Origin: Vulcanimicrobiota bacterium
GTDB taxonomy: Bacteria; Pseudomonadota; Gammaproteobacteria; Xanthomonadales; Rhodanobacteraceae
Length of the DNA: 64,000 bases
Reading direction: 5' to 3'
NCBI GenBank assembly: GCA_903970555.1
Contig: CAJCJD010000205.1
Coordinates: forward strand, 1 to 64,000
Shown here piece after piece: positions 24,973-34,679 of this stretch. Below the pieces are notes generated by a model. It searched no databases and was not told where the DNA came from. It worked only from the letters and a program-made list of their open reading frames with translations. A program made the position numbers and the translations under genes. Positions within the stretch are counted from its first letter, which is position 1. Every line of letters starts with the position of its first letter.

Positions 24973-25741
24973 CGCCAGGCTGCTTCTGCACGCCTACCTC
25001 GACGACGAACTGGACGCTGCGCAGAGCGTTGCCATCACCCGGCATATGCAAGGTTGCGTCAACTGTGCGATGCAATACGCAGACTATGCTCAGCTGCATA
25101 AGGCTTTGGCGCAGCCGTCGCTTTATCGGCGCGCGCCCCATGCATTGCGCGAACAATGGCAGGCTCTTAAGCCCGCAACGGAAGCTCCCGCGCGTGTCGC
25201 AAGATTACGCCGTCCACCGGTCGCCCTCGCTATGGCAGCAGGGTTTGGAGTCGCCTTGTTACTCATCGCGCCGATGTGGATCTATACGTCCTCACAACGC
25301 GGCGGCGACACGAGCCAGCTCATTGGTGACGCCGTCTCCAGTCACATTCGATCGATGCAGCCCGAACACCTGATGGATATCGTTTCGACCGATCAACACA
25401 CGGTAAAACCGTGGTTCGATGGCAAGCTCGATTTTTCACCGCGCGTGAAGGATCTGGCCGGCGAAGGCTTTCCGCTTGTAGGCGGTCGGCTCGATGCGCT
25501 GGATGGACACAGCGTCGCAGCCCTGATCTACAAGCGGCGGCTGCATGTGATCAATCTGTATCAGTGGCCGGTGTCATCCAGTGATTCGTCACTGGAGACA
25601 TCCCAATGGCGTGGGTACGCGGTGATCCGCTGGACCACCGGCGACATGCGCTATATCGCCGTTTCCGATGTCAACGAGGCTGACTTGCGACAGTTCGTAC
25701 TCGCCTTCCAGGATGACGCGACCACACCGCCAATGCGTTGA
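24959..25741 (+). CDS. Zinc-finger membrane anti-sigma factor
   Basis: A 260-residue anti-sigma factor. The N-terminal cytoplasmic domain carries the zinc motif HMQGCVNC (HxxxCxxC) of zf-HC2 anti-sigmas and LLLHAYLDDELD. One membrane segment follows (VALAMAAGFGVALLLIAPMWIY, about residues 88-109), then a periplasmic domain of about 150 residues with HSVAALIYKRRLHVINLYQW. It overlaps the sigma gene by 14 nt. Thiol-zinc or periplasmic stress could release the sigma factor; the cupredoxin in the regulon hints at copper or redox, which is inference. Confidence 0.88.
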   Translation: MMCNDARLLLHAYLDDELDAAQSVAITRHMQGCVNCAMQYADYAQLHKALAQPSLYRRAPHALREQWQALKPATEAPARVARLRRPPVALAMAAGFGVALLLIAPMWIYTSSQRGGDTSQLIGDAVSSHIRSMQPEHLMDIVSTDQHTVKPWFDGKLDFSPRVKDLAGEGFPLVGGRLDALDGHSVAALIYKRRLHVINLYQWPVSSSDSSLETSQWRGYAVIRWTTGDMRYIAVSDVNEADLRQFVLAFQDDATTPPMR

Positions 25742-25759
25742 CGACAGCTCAAGGATGGG

Positions 25760-26113
25760 TCACGCAGAATCGGGCCAATCCCGCGGCGTCAATGGCGGCA
25801 TCCCATGCGCAATCCGCGCTTTGTCGCATTGCGGATTTTGAACGCCCGACTCCCATGACGGCTGCACGTCACGACACACCGAAGGGCGTTGCGCATAGAT
25901 ACGGCAATGCACGTCGTTACCGACTGCACCTTCCAGCGCGATGCATCGGGGATGCAAGGCTTGCGTACCACGCATGACCACGCGATGCGGGTCGAGTTTT
26001 TCGATGAGGGCCGGCGGCACCTCACCGCTCAATGATATGTCGGCCTCCGACCAGTGGAAGGCGACACGGAAGTGGGCGCAACAAGCGCCACAGCGCAGGC
26101 ATGGATGAGTCAT
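25760..26113 (-). CDS. YkgJ-family cysteine-cluster protein
   Basis: A 117-residue protein with the PF03692 metal-binding cluster: CLRCGACC at the N-terminus, then single cysteines in HPRCIAL, VHCRIYAQRPSVCRDV and NPQCDKA. The family is thought to bind iron or zinc; its role is not established. The start at 26113 places the CxxCxxCC motif near residue 5, as in relatives, but no good Shine-Dalgarno is visible. It converges on the anti-sigma gene with a 18-nt gap. Confidence 0.83.
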   Translation of the reverse strand: MTHPCLRCGACCAHFRVAFHWSEADISLSGEVPPALIEKLDPHRVVMRGTQALHPRCIALEGAVGNDVHCRIYAQRPSVCRDVQPSWESGVQNPQCDKARIAHGMPPLTPRDWPDSA

Positions 26114-26222
26114 GGCAAAGGAGTAGCCGCGCCCCAGGCGCGCACCACCGATTTTAGCAAGGGCTGGTTCGTTTGCAGCCCAGCCCTCTCTTGGAGAGGG
26201 GTGGCCTCCGAGCGGCGCTGGT

Positions 26223-27083
26223 TCAGAGCGAACCGCTAAACGTATTGCACTGCTGAATATCGCCACTCTGCAGCCCCGTGTTGAACCACTTCACGCGCTG
26301 CGCCGACGTACCGTGCGTAAACGAATCGGGTACCACCGTACCGCGCGCCTCGCGCTGCAAAGTGTCGTCGCCGATCTGACTGGCCGCGTTGAGCGCCGAT
26401 TCGACATCGCCGGGCTGCAGCCACTGCAAACGCTGTTGCGTGCGGTTAGCCCACACGCCGGCGAAACAATCGGCTTGCAATTCTTGCCGCACCGACAAAC
26501 CATCGGCACCTTGCATCGGCACGCCCTGCTTCTGCAGTTGGCTCACTTTGTCGAAGATGCCAAGTTGTTCCTGTACGTGATGCCCTACCTCATGCGCGAT
26601 GACGTAGGCACGCGCGAAATCGCCGCTAGCATGGAAACGCGCATCAAGCTCGCGGAAAAAATCCAGATCCAGATAAACCTTCTGGTCGCCCGGGCAATAG
26701 AATGGTCCGACCGCCGTGGATGCTGCGCCACAAGCGGTGTTTACGCCGCCGCTGAAAAGCTCCAGCTTGGGGTCCACGTACGTACGCCCCATACCGTTGA
26801 AAATGTCGCCCCAGGTTTTTTCGGTCGAGCCGAGAATCTTCTCGACAAACAACTTCTGTTCGGGGTCCACCTGCGCCGGTTGGCTGTTGGGCGAATACGC
26901 ACCCGGCTGACTGCCGCCTTGATCGAGCAATGCCATCGGATTCTTGAAGAAGATCCAACCCAGCAACGCCAGGATGATCAGGCCGCCGATACCCATGCGA
27001 CCGCCACCGCCGAAACCTCGGCCGCCACCGCCGCCGCTATCGACCTCGACATTCTGACTCTGTTCGCCCTTCTGCCAGTCCAT
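26223..27083 (-). CDS. ypfJ: YpfJ-type neutral zinc metallopeptidase
   Basis: A 286-residue membrane-anchored protein. A cytoplasmic Gly-rich stretch (about 15-30) precedes one membrane segment (IGGLIILALLGWIFF) and a large extracytoplasmic domain. The zinc site is AYVIAHEVGHHVQEQLG with a downstream QELQADCFAGVWA. The family (PF04228) has the zincin fold; the substrate is unknown. GGGGG lies 5 nt before the ATG. It is divergent from the MAPEG gene. Confidence 0.92.
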   Translation of the reverse strand: MDWQKGEQSQNVEVDSGGGGGRGFGGGGRMGIGGLIILALLGWIFFKNPMALLDQGGSQPGAYSPNSQPAQVDPEQKLFVEKILGSTEKTWGDIFNGMGRTYVDPKLELFSGGVNTACGAASTAVGPFYCPGDQKVYLDLDFFRELDARFHASGDFARAYVIAHEVGHHVQEQLGIFDKVSQLQKQGVPMQGADGLSVRQELQADCFAGVWANRTQQRLQWLQPGDVESALNAASQIGDDTLQREARGTVVPDSFTHGTSAQRVKWFNTGLQSGDIQQCNTFSGSL

Positions 27084-27181
27084 ATATCCCCCGACTTAAG
27101 CGTGATCGACGTGTCAGCCGGCCCCTCCGGCCATGCCCCACAGCATGGCACCAAACGGCTAGAGTGGCATCACCCTAATGC

Positions 27182-27589
27182 ATGAGTGCCGTCATGATTC
27201 AGAACCTGCCCGCCCTGGTTACCCTGCTGACCGTCTTGCTGCAGTTCGGCACCATGTGGGCCGTCGGCCGCGCACGAGGGAAGTACGGCATCGAAGCCCC
27301 GGCGATCAGCGGACACCCGGCCTTCGAGCGCGCTTACCGCGTGCAAATGAACACGGTGGAAAGCACGTTGATGTTTCTGCCGCTGCTGTGGCTGGCGGCG
27401 CATTACGGCTATGTGTTGTGGGCAGGTGTTGCGGGCCTGGTGTGGATTGTCGGCCGGGTCTGGTACGCGCTGGCCTATCTGCGCGATGCCCACAAGCGGA
27501 GCGCTGGATATATGACCGCTTTGATTGGCTGGGTTGCGTTGTTGGTCATGGCCATCATGGGGCTCGGCCGCGCGATATTGGCAGGCTGA
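27182..27589 (+). CDS. MAPEG-family membrane protein
   Basis: A 135-residue integral membrane protein with four hydrophobic segments. RVQMNTVESTLMFLPLLWLAA is the MAPEG signature (glutathione S-transferase and eicosanoid-metabolism membrane proteins), followed by GRVWYALAYL. It may conjugate glutathione to lipophilic compounds, but bacterial members are little studied. The start at 27182 is followed by a second possible ATG (27194). The CPBP protease gene begins 14 nt after its stop. Confidence 0.85.
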   Translation: MSAVMIQNLPALVTLLTVLLQFGTMWAVGRARGKYGIEAPAISGHPAFERAYRVQMNTVESTLMFLPLLWLAAHYGYVLWAGVAGLVWIVGRVWYALAYLRDAHKRSAGYMTALIGWVALLVMAIMGLGRAILAG

Positions 27590-27603
27590 AGCGATATCGC
27601 GTC

Positions 27604-28419
27604 ATGGCTGTTTCGCCGACCAAGCCAGAGGACCCGGTTTCACCACTGCCTTCGGCGGTTGCCGTGCACGCGCCCGGCGTGCTGCATGCGCTCGCGCTGA
27701 TCCTGCTTTATTTTCTTTTGCAAATCGCCGCCGGAACGCTGGTCAGTTTCGTGGCCAGCATTCTCGAAGGGTTTCATCATCCCGATCTCTCCCATGCTCA
27801 AGTGCACCAGCATGTGATGACGTTGTTGCAGCAGCCCGACAGCAATGCGTTGTTGGTGATCCTGGCGTTGCCGTTGATCGCATTGATCATGCTTGTGCTG
27901 GTGCGTCGCAGTTGGCCGACGCTGTGGGCACTCCCGCAGCCGCCCGGTTTTGGTCTGACTGCACCCATCGCTGCGAGTTGGTATGCACTGGCCGTTTTGG
28001 TTGGACTGGTGATGCCACCATTAGGCGGCGTGCTGACCCAGTGGCTGGCGCATGGTCATGAAGTCACGCAAAACGTGGAGGAGATCAGCCGTCATGCCAG
28101 CGGCAACCTGCGCCTGCCGCTGGCCATCGTGGCGGTTAGCGTCGGCCCCTTGATCGAAGAATTGATGTTCCGGGGCGTGCTACTGTCGGCACTCATGCGT
28201 CGGCTATCGACGGGTTTATCGGTAACGATTTGCGCCGTGCTGTTTGGCGTGGTGCATCTGGGTGGCCTGCACTTTGAATGGTACGCGCTGCCGAACCTCA
28301 TCCTGCTCGCTGCCGCGCTATGCTGGTTGCGGTTGAAATCCACATCGTTGTGGCCGGCGGTCCTCGCACACTGCATCTACAACCTGTTTGCACTTATCGC
28401 TTTGTTTGCCACGACCTGA
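27604..28419 (+). CDS. CPBP-family intramembrane glutamic protease
   Basis: A 271-residue membrane protein with about eight hydrophobic segments. The CPBP (Abi/Rce1) motifs are intact: EELMFRG (catalytic Glu pair and Arg), the VLFGVVHL His and the C-terminal HCIYN. Rce1-type enzymes cut within the membrane; bacterial members act in immunity to bacteriocins or protein maturation, but nothing nearby indicates the substrate. It is 14 nt after the MAPEG gene and convergent with maf (4-nt gap). Confidence 0.88.
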   Translation: MAVSPTKPEDPVSPLPSAVAVHAPGVLHALALILLYFLLQIAAGTLVSFVASILEGFHHPDLSHAQVHQHVMTLLQQPDSNALLVILALPLIALIMLVLVRRSWPTLWALPQPPGFGLTAPIAASWYALAVLVGLVMPPLGGVLTQWLAHGHEVTQNVEEISRHASGNLRLPLAIVAVSVGPLIEELMFRGVLLSALMRRLSTGLSVTICAVLFGVVHLGGLHFEWYALPNLILLAAALCWLRLKSTSLWPAVLAHCIYNLFALIALFATT

Positions 28420-28423
28420 GACG

Positions 28424-29002
28424 TTAGAGCAACTCGATACCCACGTTCTTCAGCAAACCTGCCGTCTCGAACAAGGGCAGCCCCATCACGCCGGAATAGC
28501 TGCCTTCCAAGTGTTCAATCAACGTAGCGCCGCGCCCTTGGATCGCATACGCACCCGCCTTGCCGAATGGCTCGCCGCTGGCGACATAGGCGGCAATGGA
28601 CGCTTCGTCAAGCTTGGCAAAACGCACACGCGAGATGCAGGCATCGCCTAGCTCACGTTCGGCGCCGGCCAACCAAACCGACGAAATAACCTCATGTGTA
28701 CGCCCGGAAAGGCGCCGCAACATTGCTATCGCATCGTCCACATCGGCAGGTTTGCCGAAGACATCCCCGTCCAGCACCACTTCGGTATCCGCCCCAATGA
28801 CGATGGCTTCGTCGCGATCGTTCGCGCCAAGCAACGCGAGGCCAGCCTGCGCTTTATCGCGCGCAACGCGATGAACATAGTCCTTAGGCGATTCGCTTGC
28901 AGCTCTGTACTCCGGCACCTGCACATCAAGCACAGAAAATGTTGCCGCAAGTTGCTCAAGAAGCTCGCGTCGACGCGGTGACTGCGAGGCCAAATAAAGC
29001 AT
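28424..29002 (-). CDS. maf: Maf-like dTTP/UTP nucleotide pyrophosphatase
   Basis: A 192-residue house-cleaning pyrophosphatase. The N-terminal [17 protein letters not shown] and the [35 protein letters not shown] and [13 protein letters not shown] segments place it in the YhdE-type branch, which hydrolyses dTTP, UTP and modified pyrimidine nucleotides to monophosphates. Its ATG at 29002 lies in an intergenic gap shared with the upstream diguanylate cyclase gene (138 nt). Confidence 0.9.
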   Translation of the reverse strand: MLYLASQSPRRRELLEQLAATFSVLDVQVPEYRAASESPKDYVHRVARDKAQAGLALLGANDRDEAIVIGADTEVVLDGDVFGKPADVDDAIAMLRRLSGRTHEVISSVWLAGAERELGDACISRVRFAKLDEASIAAYVASGEPFGKAGAYAIQGRGATLIEHLEGSYSGVMGLPLFETAGLLKNVGIELL

Positions 29003-29140
29003 GGCGCGTTCTCGTGAATGGAAAGGTTACAAGCATAGCGGCTGGCAGCTACAACGATGCCATTCTCCCCCTTTATGCCACGCGCCGAGCTATCGGCATC
29101 CCTTCGGTGCAAACTTGCCTCCAGATGCTGGGTCGAAAAC

Positions 29141-32100
29141 TCAAGCAGCGGTGACCGAGCGATTCCTTCCGCCATGCTTAGCTTCATACAGCGCCTTGTC
29201 CGCGCGCGACAACCATTGCTCGATGGGCTCATCTTCGCGTAGCACTGCGACACCAACGCTGACAGTTACCGAGAGCGAACGCCCATCATGAGTCATGACC
29301 GTACTGGCCAGGAGTTTGCGAATGCGTTCGACGGTGTCATGCGCACCTTGCAGGCTGGTGTCGGGCAGACACATGACGAATTCTTCGCCGCCGTAACGCC
29401 CCACCAAATCGCCTTGTCGGCAATGCTGTTTGATGATTTCGACGGCTCCGCAAATAACGGCGTCGCCGGCCTGGTGCCCGTAGTTATCATTTATTTGCTT
29501 AAAGTGGTCCAGATCGAAGATCGCCATGCAGATCGAATGTTGTCGCGCCTGCCTACGCTCCTCTCCCACCAGCTCCATAAAACGACGGCGATTGTAGATG
29601 CCCGTTAGCGCATCATTGCTGGCCAACACATCGAGACGTTGATTGGCGATACGCAGATCATGCGTGCGCTCGTCGATTTGCCGTTGTAGTTGTGTGGCCT
29701 GCCGCTTCAGATAGCGCGTGCGCAGCTGGACCAGTTCAACGAAAAGCACGATCACCGCGAGAACTGCGATGATCCGCGCCAGTGCTGTCTCGTACCAATG
29801 GGGCTTGACCACCACATTCAAGTCGGTCTCGACCGTGTTCGGCTGCATACCAAGCGTGGTAACGCGCAGCCTTAATTTATATTTGCCGTGCGGCAGATTG
29901 GTGTAAATAGCGCTAGGCATGCCACCTTTCGGAATATCCACCCAGGCATCGTCAAGACCATCGATGCGATAGCTGTACTCTGCCTCCATCGGTGCTTGGT
30001 AATCGAGCAGCGAGTAGTCAACGCGCAGATTGTGCCCGTGGCGATCCAGCGTGATCGCTCCGCCATTACCGGGAAGCCTGCCGAACGGCACCATGCCGCC
30101 GTTGAGCATGGCATCCGTGATCACCAGCGGCGCAACCACTGCCGGCGATTGCACGTAGGGGCGAACCACGGTCAATCCACCAAGGCCGCCGAACAAAAGT
30201 TCACCGCCAGGTGCGCGCGCTGCGGCAACACTGATGTAGCTATCGATATGCAAACCATCGCGCGTGCCCAGGTTGTAAACCTCGTGCGTGTTCGCATCGA
30301 TCTTCGCTACGCCGTTTGCCATGCTGGCCCACACATAGCCACGATCATCGGCCAGCACGGCGCTGACCCGATCGCTCTTCAAGCCTTGCACAGCATCGAT
30401 CGTCTGGAAGCGGAAGGGGCCGCCGCGCGTATAACGATCGAGCACGCCAAGGCCGCCGAATGTGCTGACCCAAATTCGTCCTTTGGAATCCTTGGCAATC
30501 GAGCCAATGTAATCCTGCGGCAAGCTGGCCGGATCATCGTGAAGATGCCTTAGATTTTCGAAACCGCTATGGCTTGCCGCGTCGTGAGCGATGCTGACGC
30601 CGCGTGCGGTGCTGAACCACCAGTCGCCGTCGATGTTCGCAATCTGCTGCACGGTATCGTTGGCGAGGCTGGTCGGATCGCTCGCGACGTGACGGGCGTG
30701 ATCCAAGGTTTGCGTTCGCGTGTCGTAACGGTAGACACCTTCATAGGTTCCGATCAGGAGTTGCGTGCCGTCCGATTGCAGGCTTAGTACCGGTTTGTCA
30801 TTCAAAGCCGGCAGCGCCGCATTCCGGATGGCCAACGTATCGGGATCGATGGATGCCACTCCTTCGGCACCGACCCATAGCGTGCCATCCGCTGTCTCGG
30901 CGAAGGACTGTACATCGCGTAGCGCCTGGCCACCGCCCAGTTGCAAATGCAGCATGTTGCCCGCTTTGAGGTCGATCACATCGATGAGGCCTTCACCCAG
31001 GCCCAGCCAGATACGGCCGCGTGTATCGACGTAGATGGCGTGCACGCTGTTATTGGCAAGCATGTTCTTACGCGACGGCGATGGCAGCAGCGAGAAAGCG
31101 GCACGCGCATTCGGATTGGTGTGGGCAACGCCCAAGTCCGTCGCTACCCAAATATTTCCTTCGTGATCTTGCAGCAACGCACGAACTGAATCGCCAGGTA
31201 GTGATGAAGGTACGGCGGGATCGTTGTCGATCGCCCGCACGTGATCGCTGCCCGGGACGTATTCGATCACGCCCGTGCCATCGGTGGCGATCCACATCGC
31301 ACCGGACGCGACCTCAAGAAAATCACGCACCGTGGGCTGCGCCACACCGGCCTGACCGCCGCTTGAACTCGGCACGCTTCGCCACTGACCGTCAGTATCG
31401 CGATAAGCCGCGCCGGCCTGCCCGCTACCGACCCACAGCCGACCTTCTCGATCTTCCTGAATCGCCCAGATCTGATTCGCCAACACCGCCGCTGCAGCGC
31501 CCACGGCACCATTCGGTCGTACGAAGTTCGACGACCCTGCCGAACGAACGAACAACCCGTTGTTATTGCCGATCCACAGATTGCCGGCGCGATCTTGCAA
31601 TACGCTGAAATTACGCTGCGCCATTTCGGAGCCGGTTTTAAGATGGCTGATGGTGTTAGTGGCGAGATCGAGATGATCTAGCCCACGATCATTGGCTATC
31701 CAGACGCCGTTTGCATGATCCCCAGCAAGGCCATAAATCTTCGAATCCGATGTGCCGTTTGCATCGACGGGGTAGACGTGGAACGTGCCAGTTGCAGGGT
31801 CGAATCTGGCCAAACCACCGTCACTGGTGCCGACCAGCATGCCACCGTTAGGCAATGGCAGCAGGCTGCGCACATAGGTGTCCGGCAGGCCCACCACATC
31901 CCCGCGCGCCATCTCGAACACCACCATGCGGTATCCGTCGTAACGAACCAGTCCGCCTTTGGTGCCAATCCAGATCAGGCCACGACTGTCCTGCGCGATG
32001 GCGGTCGTTATGGAATGCGGCAAACCTTCGGATACGCCAAGCTTGTCGAACCATGGCGTTTCGAAGGGTGCCCACGGGTCCGTCGACGCGTGGGCAGCGC

Positions 32101-32179
32101 CGCAGCGAAGAATCATCAACAAAAGCAGCCCGGCGAGGGCAGAAAAGAAGCGAATCAGATGGCGGTAGTGGACGCTCAT
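29141..32179 (-). CDS. Periplasmic two-component-propeller sensor diguanylate cyclase
   Basis: A 1012-residue membrane receptor. A signal peptide (FFSALAGLLLLMILRCGAAHA) leads to about 600 residues of beta-propeller repeats of the Reg_prop type (IWIGTKGGLVRYDG, LWIGNNNGLFV, IWVATDLGVAHTN and others). A Y_Y_Y domain (about 690-780, ending PHGKYKLRLRVTT) follows, then one membrane segment and a short coiled coil. The C-terminal GGDEF domain has RYGGEEFVM and the inhibitory site RQGD five residues before GGEEF. It should make c-di-GMP in response to a periplasmic ligand, with product feedback. Confidence 0.9.
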   Translation of the reverse strand: MSVHYRHLIRFFSALAGLLLLMILRCGAAHASTDPWAPFETPWFDKLGVSEGLPHSITTAIAQDSRGLIWIGTKGGLVRYDGYRMVVFEMARGDVVGLPDTYVRSLLPLPNGGMLVGTSDGGLARFDPATGTFHVYPVDANGTSDSKIYGLAGDHANGVWIANDRGLDHLDLATNTISHLKTGSEMAQRNFSVLQDRAGNLWIGNNNGLFVRSAGSSNFVRPNGAVGAAAAVLANQIWAIQEDREGRLWVGSGQAGAAYRDTDGQWRSVPSSSGGQAGVAQPTVRDFLEVASGAMWIATDGTGVIEYVPGSDHVRAIDNDPAVPSSLPGDSVRALLQDHEGNIWVATDLGVAHTNPNARAAFSLLPSPSRKNMLANNSVHAIYVDTRGRIWLGLGEGLIDVIDLKAGNMLHLQLGGGQALRDVQSFAETADGTLWVGAEGVASIDPDTLAIRNAALPALNDKPVLSLQSDGTQLLIGTYEGVYRYDTRTQTLDHARHVASDPTSLANDTVQQIANIDGDWWFSTARGVSIAHDAASHSGFENLRHLHDDPASLPQDYIGSIAKDSKGRIWVSTFGGLGVLDRYTRGGPFRFQTIDAVQGLKSDRVSAVLADDRGYVWASMANGVAKIDANTHEVYNLGTRDGLHIDSYISVAAARAPGGELLFGGLGGLTVVRPYVQSPAVVAPLVITDAMLNGGMVPFGRLPGNGGAITLDRHGHNLRVDYSLLDYQAPMEAEYSYRIDGLDDAWVDIPKGGMPSAIYTNLPHGKYKLRLRVTTLGMQPNTVETDLNVVVKPHWYETALARIIAVLAVIVLFVELVQLRTRYLKRQATQLQRQIDERTHDLRIANQRLDVLASNDALTGIYNRRRFMELVGEERRQARQHSICMAIFDLDHFKQINDNYGHQAGDAVICGAVEIIKQHCRQGDLVGRYGGEEFVMCLPDTSLQGAHDTVERIRKLLASTVMTHDGRSLSVTVSVGVAVLREDEPIEQWLSRADKALYEAKHGGRNRSVTAA

Positions 32180-32382
32180 AGCGAGCACAAAACACGAGGT
32201 CTACACGTATAGGCAATACCTACCGCGGCAGTCATCCATGGAGCATGGACTTGCGTATTCGCCTTCACTGCATCCAACGCCTGTAGGTCAACGGGAGACC
32301 AGGGCTGCAACCCGGATATATCATACTTGTATCGCACGCGGATACTCGGTGCCGCGCAGCTGCCTGGACACATGCAAAGCCG

Positions 32383-32835
32383 CTAAGCCAGCGTCAAACC
32401 GTATTCGCAAAACCCCTGCTCACGCTGCCAGCCAAGCGACTCATAGAGAGCCTGTGCAGCGGTGTTATCCAGCGCAGTCGCCAGCGACATGCTCGCCGCT
32501 CCCAACGCACGTGCTTGGTCGGCGGCCCCTATCAACAATGCTTTGGCTACACCGTGCCGACGCGCCTGGGCGACAACGAAGAGGTCGTTGAGCAAGTAGC
32601 TCCGCACCGTGCGCACCGACGAGAACATCGGATAGAGCTGGGTGAAACCAAGGCCAGCACCATGATCGTCGCTAGCCAGCAGAATCAGCGATTCGTGATG
32701 TGCAAAACGCTCGGCGAGAAAGCGCCGCGCGCGCGCCGGGTCGGACGACTGCTTGTAGAACTGTCGATAGCCATCGAACAACGGCACCAGCACGTCGAGG
32801 TCGTGAACGCTGGCCTGGCGAATCTGGAAGCTCAT
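32383..32835 (-). CDS. GNAT-family N-acetyltransferase
   Basis: A 150-residue GNAT protein. The acetyl-CoA loop is in VVAQARRHGVAKALLIGAADQARALGA (R-x-x-G-x-A variant), followed by AQALYESLGWQREQGF. The N-terminal IRQASVHDLDVLVPLFDGYRQFYKQ is typical of small-molecule or peptide acetylases. The substrate is unknown. CGGAG lies 6 nt before the ATG. It is downstream of rlmH on the same strand with a 61-nt gap. Confidence 0.87.
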   Translation of the reverse strand: MSFQIRQASVHDLDVLVPLFDGYRQFYKQSSDPARARRFLAERFAHHESLILLASDDHGAGLGFTQLYPMFSSVRTVRSYLLNDLFVVAQARRHGVAKALLIGAADQARALGAASMSLATALDNTAAQALYESLGWQREQGFCEYGLTLA

Positions 32836-32896
32836 GACGACTCCGGTGACGATGCAGTGATCCAGATTCGCCCAACCGCCTTTCGCTTACCTGCCG

Positions 32897-33367
32897 TCAA
32901 GCTCGGTGATAAGGATGGCCGGCAAGCAACGTGGTAGCGCGATAAAGCTGTTCGGCCAGCACCAACCTAACCAGCATGTGCGGCAAGGTAAGCGGGCCTA
33001 ACGACCATTTTTGATCGGCACGTGCCAGCACTTCCGGTGCATGCCCATCCGGGCCGCCGATGAGAAACGCAAGGTCGCGTCCGGCCATGCGCCACTTGGC
33101 GAGCTGTTCGGCGAGCTCTTCGCTCGACCAACTCTTGCCGCGGCCGTCGAGTGCGATCACGTGAATATCGCGCGGCAATGCGGTGAGTATGGCCGCACCT
33201 TCATCCTGTATCGCGCGCGCATCGTCGCGCCCTTTGCCGCGCGTGCCGGGCTTCAGTTCGACCAAATCGAGAGGCAAATCGTGTGAGAGCCGTTTACGGT
33301 ATTCGGCAAACCCTTCTGCAACCCATGTGGGCATGCGTTCGCCAATGGCGATCAGGCGAGCACGCAT
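32897..33367 (-). CDS. rlmH: 23S rRNA (pseudouridine1915-N3)-methyltransferase
   Basis: A 156-residue SPOUT methyltransferase that methylates pseudouridine 1915 in helix 69 of 23S rRNA on the assembled 70S ribosome. The SAM-binding trefoil knot is visible in FLIGGPDGHAPEV and the C-terminal LTLPHMLVRLVLAEQLYRA, ending GHPYHRA. Length equals the family norm. It follows rsfS by 11 nt, the usual gene pair. Confidence 0.96.
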   Translation of the reverse strand: MRARLIAIGERMPTWVAEGFAEYRKRLSHDLPLDLVELKPGTRGKGRDDARAIQDEGAAILTALPRDIHVIALDGRGKSWSSEELAEQLAKWRMAGRDLAFLIGGPDGHAPEVLARADQKWSLGPLTLPHMLVRLVLAEQLYRATTLLAGHPYHRA

Positions 33368-33378
33368 GCCGGAATTTA

Positions 33379-33765
33379 TCAGCCGGCTAAAGCGGCTTCG
33401 CCCTGGACATCGCGGTCGCTAACCGACCACAGGCGCTCCAGGCCGTAGAACTCGCGGATGCGCGGCAGCATCACGTGCACGATGACGTCACCCAGATCCA
33501 CCAGCACCCACTCCGCTTCCTGTTCGCCTTCGACACCCAGCGGCATCACGCCCGCCTTTTTGGCGAACCTGACCACTTCGTCGGCAATGGATTTGACGTG
33601 GCGTGCCGAGGTGCCGGAAGCAATCACGAGCAGGTCGGCGATAGAGGTTTTGCCGCGGACATCGATTTCGCGGATGTCTTTGGCCTTGAGGTCTTCAAGT
33701 GCGTCGATAACGGACTTGCGCAGGGTGGCCGTGGTCACGGCCTTGTTATGGCGGGTAGTGGTCAA
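33379..33765 (-). CDS. rsfS: Ribosomal silencing factor RsfS
   Basis: A 128-residue protein of the RsfS/Iojap family that binds L14 on the 50S subunit and blocks subunit joining in starvation. Hallmarks are [50 protein letters not shown] and [10 protein letters not shown]. The start is TTG at 33765 with GAGG 9 nt upstream; the first ATG-like alternatives are too far in. nadD, its usual upstream partner, is displaced 4.1 kb away by the inserted ECF/DipZ module, so rsfS must now use another promoter (a TATACT at 33818-33813 is one candidate). Confidence 0.95.
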   Translation of the reverse strand: MTTTRHNKAVTTATLRKSVIDALEDLKAKDIREIDVRGKTSIADLLVIASGTSARHVKSIADEVVRFAKKAGVMPLGVEGEQEAEWVLVDLGDVIVHVMLPRIREFYGLERLWSVSDRDVQGEAALAG

Positions 33766-34023
33766 GAGTTGGGGCCTCGCGGCGTATCGGCTGCGCGGGA
33801 TGGCGCAGGTGAAGTATATCCGCCCGACCGTAATGGCACGTCAAGCGACAAATTGATGACGAGCTGGCTAGTGTTGGTCTGTGGGCACCCGGGCCAGGAT
33901 CTGGGCGGGTACCAGGCGCCCGGTGAGGGCCGGCTAGGTCGTGTTTCGACCCTTCCGCCGCCAAGACCCGAAGGCAGGCCGAACCGGCCGGCGACCGCGC
34001 CCCATGCAAAACAGGGCAAACCC

Positions 34024-34674
34024 TCAGGCTCGGGATAGCAATTTCCCACCCATGATCGCGTTGAGGGCCACCACGATGGCCACAGCGACCGCATGCATCA
34101 GCAAGTCCGTCGCGGCGGCATCGAAGTTGTGGCAGATCTCCAGCAGGCTTGCCGACGCCGAGGCGCTGGCAAGGCCGACGATGACCGCCGTAAGCACGGG
34201 ATGCAGCGGACAGGCGCGCCGCAGCAGCCAGATCAGCAGGCCAGACAGCGGAATCGAAAAGCTGATGATGAAGATAAAACAATCGTTGGCACCATGCAGA
34301 TCCAACACCGGCATGCCCGGAATGTGGGCGCGTAGACAACCCATGCCGCTGGCACCGATCCACAGCAAGGCGCTGGGCACCGGCACCCACGCCCAGCGGA
34401 TGGAGCGCCCGGGCACGGCGAGCGCAAACGCCGCCAGCGCCGCCGTGATCGCCGTAATCGCCCCACCGAAGGCCGCCCAGCCCAGATCGGGCGCCGCGTT
34501 CCAGCGGTGCACCATGGTGCTAGCCCCAAAATGCATGAACATCACCACGGCAATGACGGCCACCATCGACAACCAGCCGAGCGTACGCAGCCACGGCGGC
34601 GGCAGACGCCGTACTGGCGTCAGCTCCGCGCCGAGCACGTCGATCAGGGCTTCGTGGCGTGGTGCATCAGACAT
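34024..34674 (-). CDS. nrsF: NrsF-type (DUF1109) membrane anti-sigma factor
   Basis: A 216-residue integral membrane protein with six hydrophobic segments after a short cytoplasmic head (MSDAPRHEALIDVLGAELTPVRRL). It has the DUF1109 layout, including a loop cysteine in ASGMGCLRAHIPGMP and another in LLEICHNF, both facing the periplasm by prediction. NrsF proteins hold SigF-type ECF factors at the membrane and release them on oxidative or hypochlorite stress in other proteobacteria. It starts 5 nt after the sigma stop. Confidence 0.88.
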   Translation of the reverse strand: MSDAPRHEALIDVLGAELTPVRRLPPPWLRTLGWLSMVAVIAVVMFMHFGASTMVHRWNAAPDLGWAAFGGAITAITAALAAFALAVPGRSIRWAWVPVPSALLWIGASGMGCLRAHIPGMPVLDLHGANDCFIFIISFSIPLSGLLIWLLRRACPLHPVLTAVIVGLASASASASLLEICHNFDAAATDLLMHAVAVAIVVALNAIMGGKLLSRA

Positions 34675-34679
34675 TGGGA

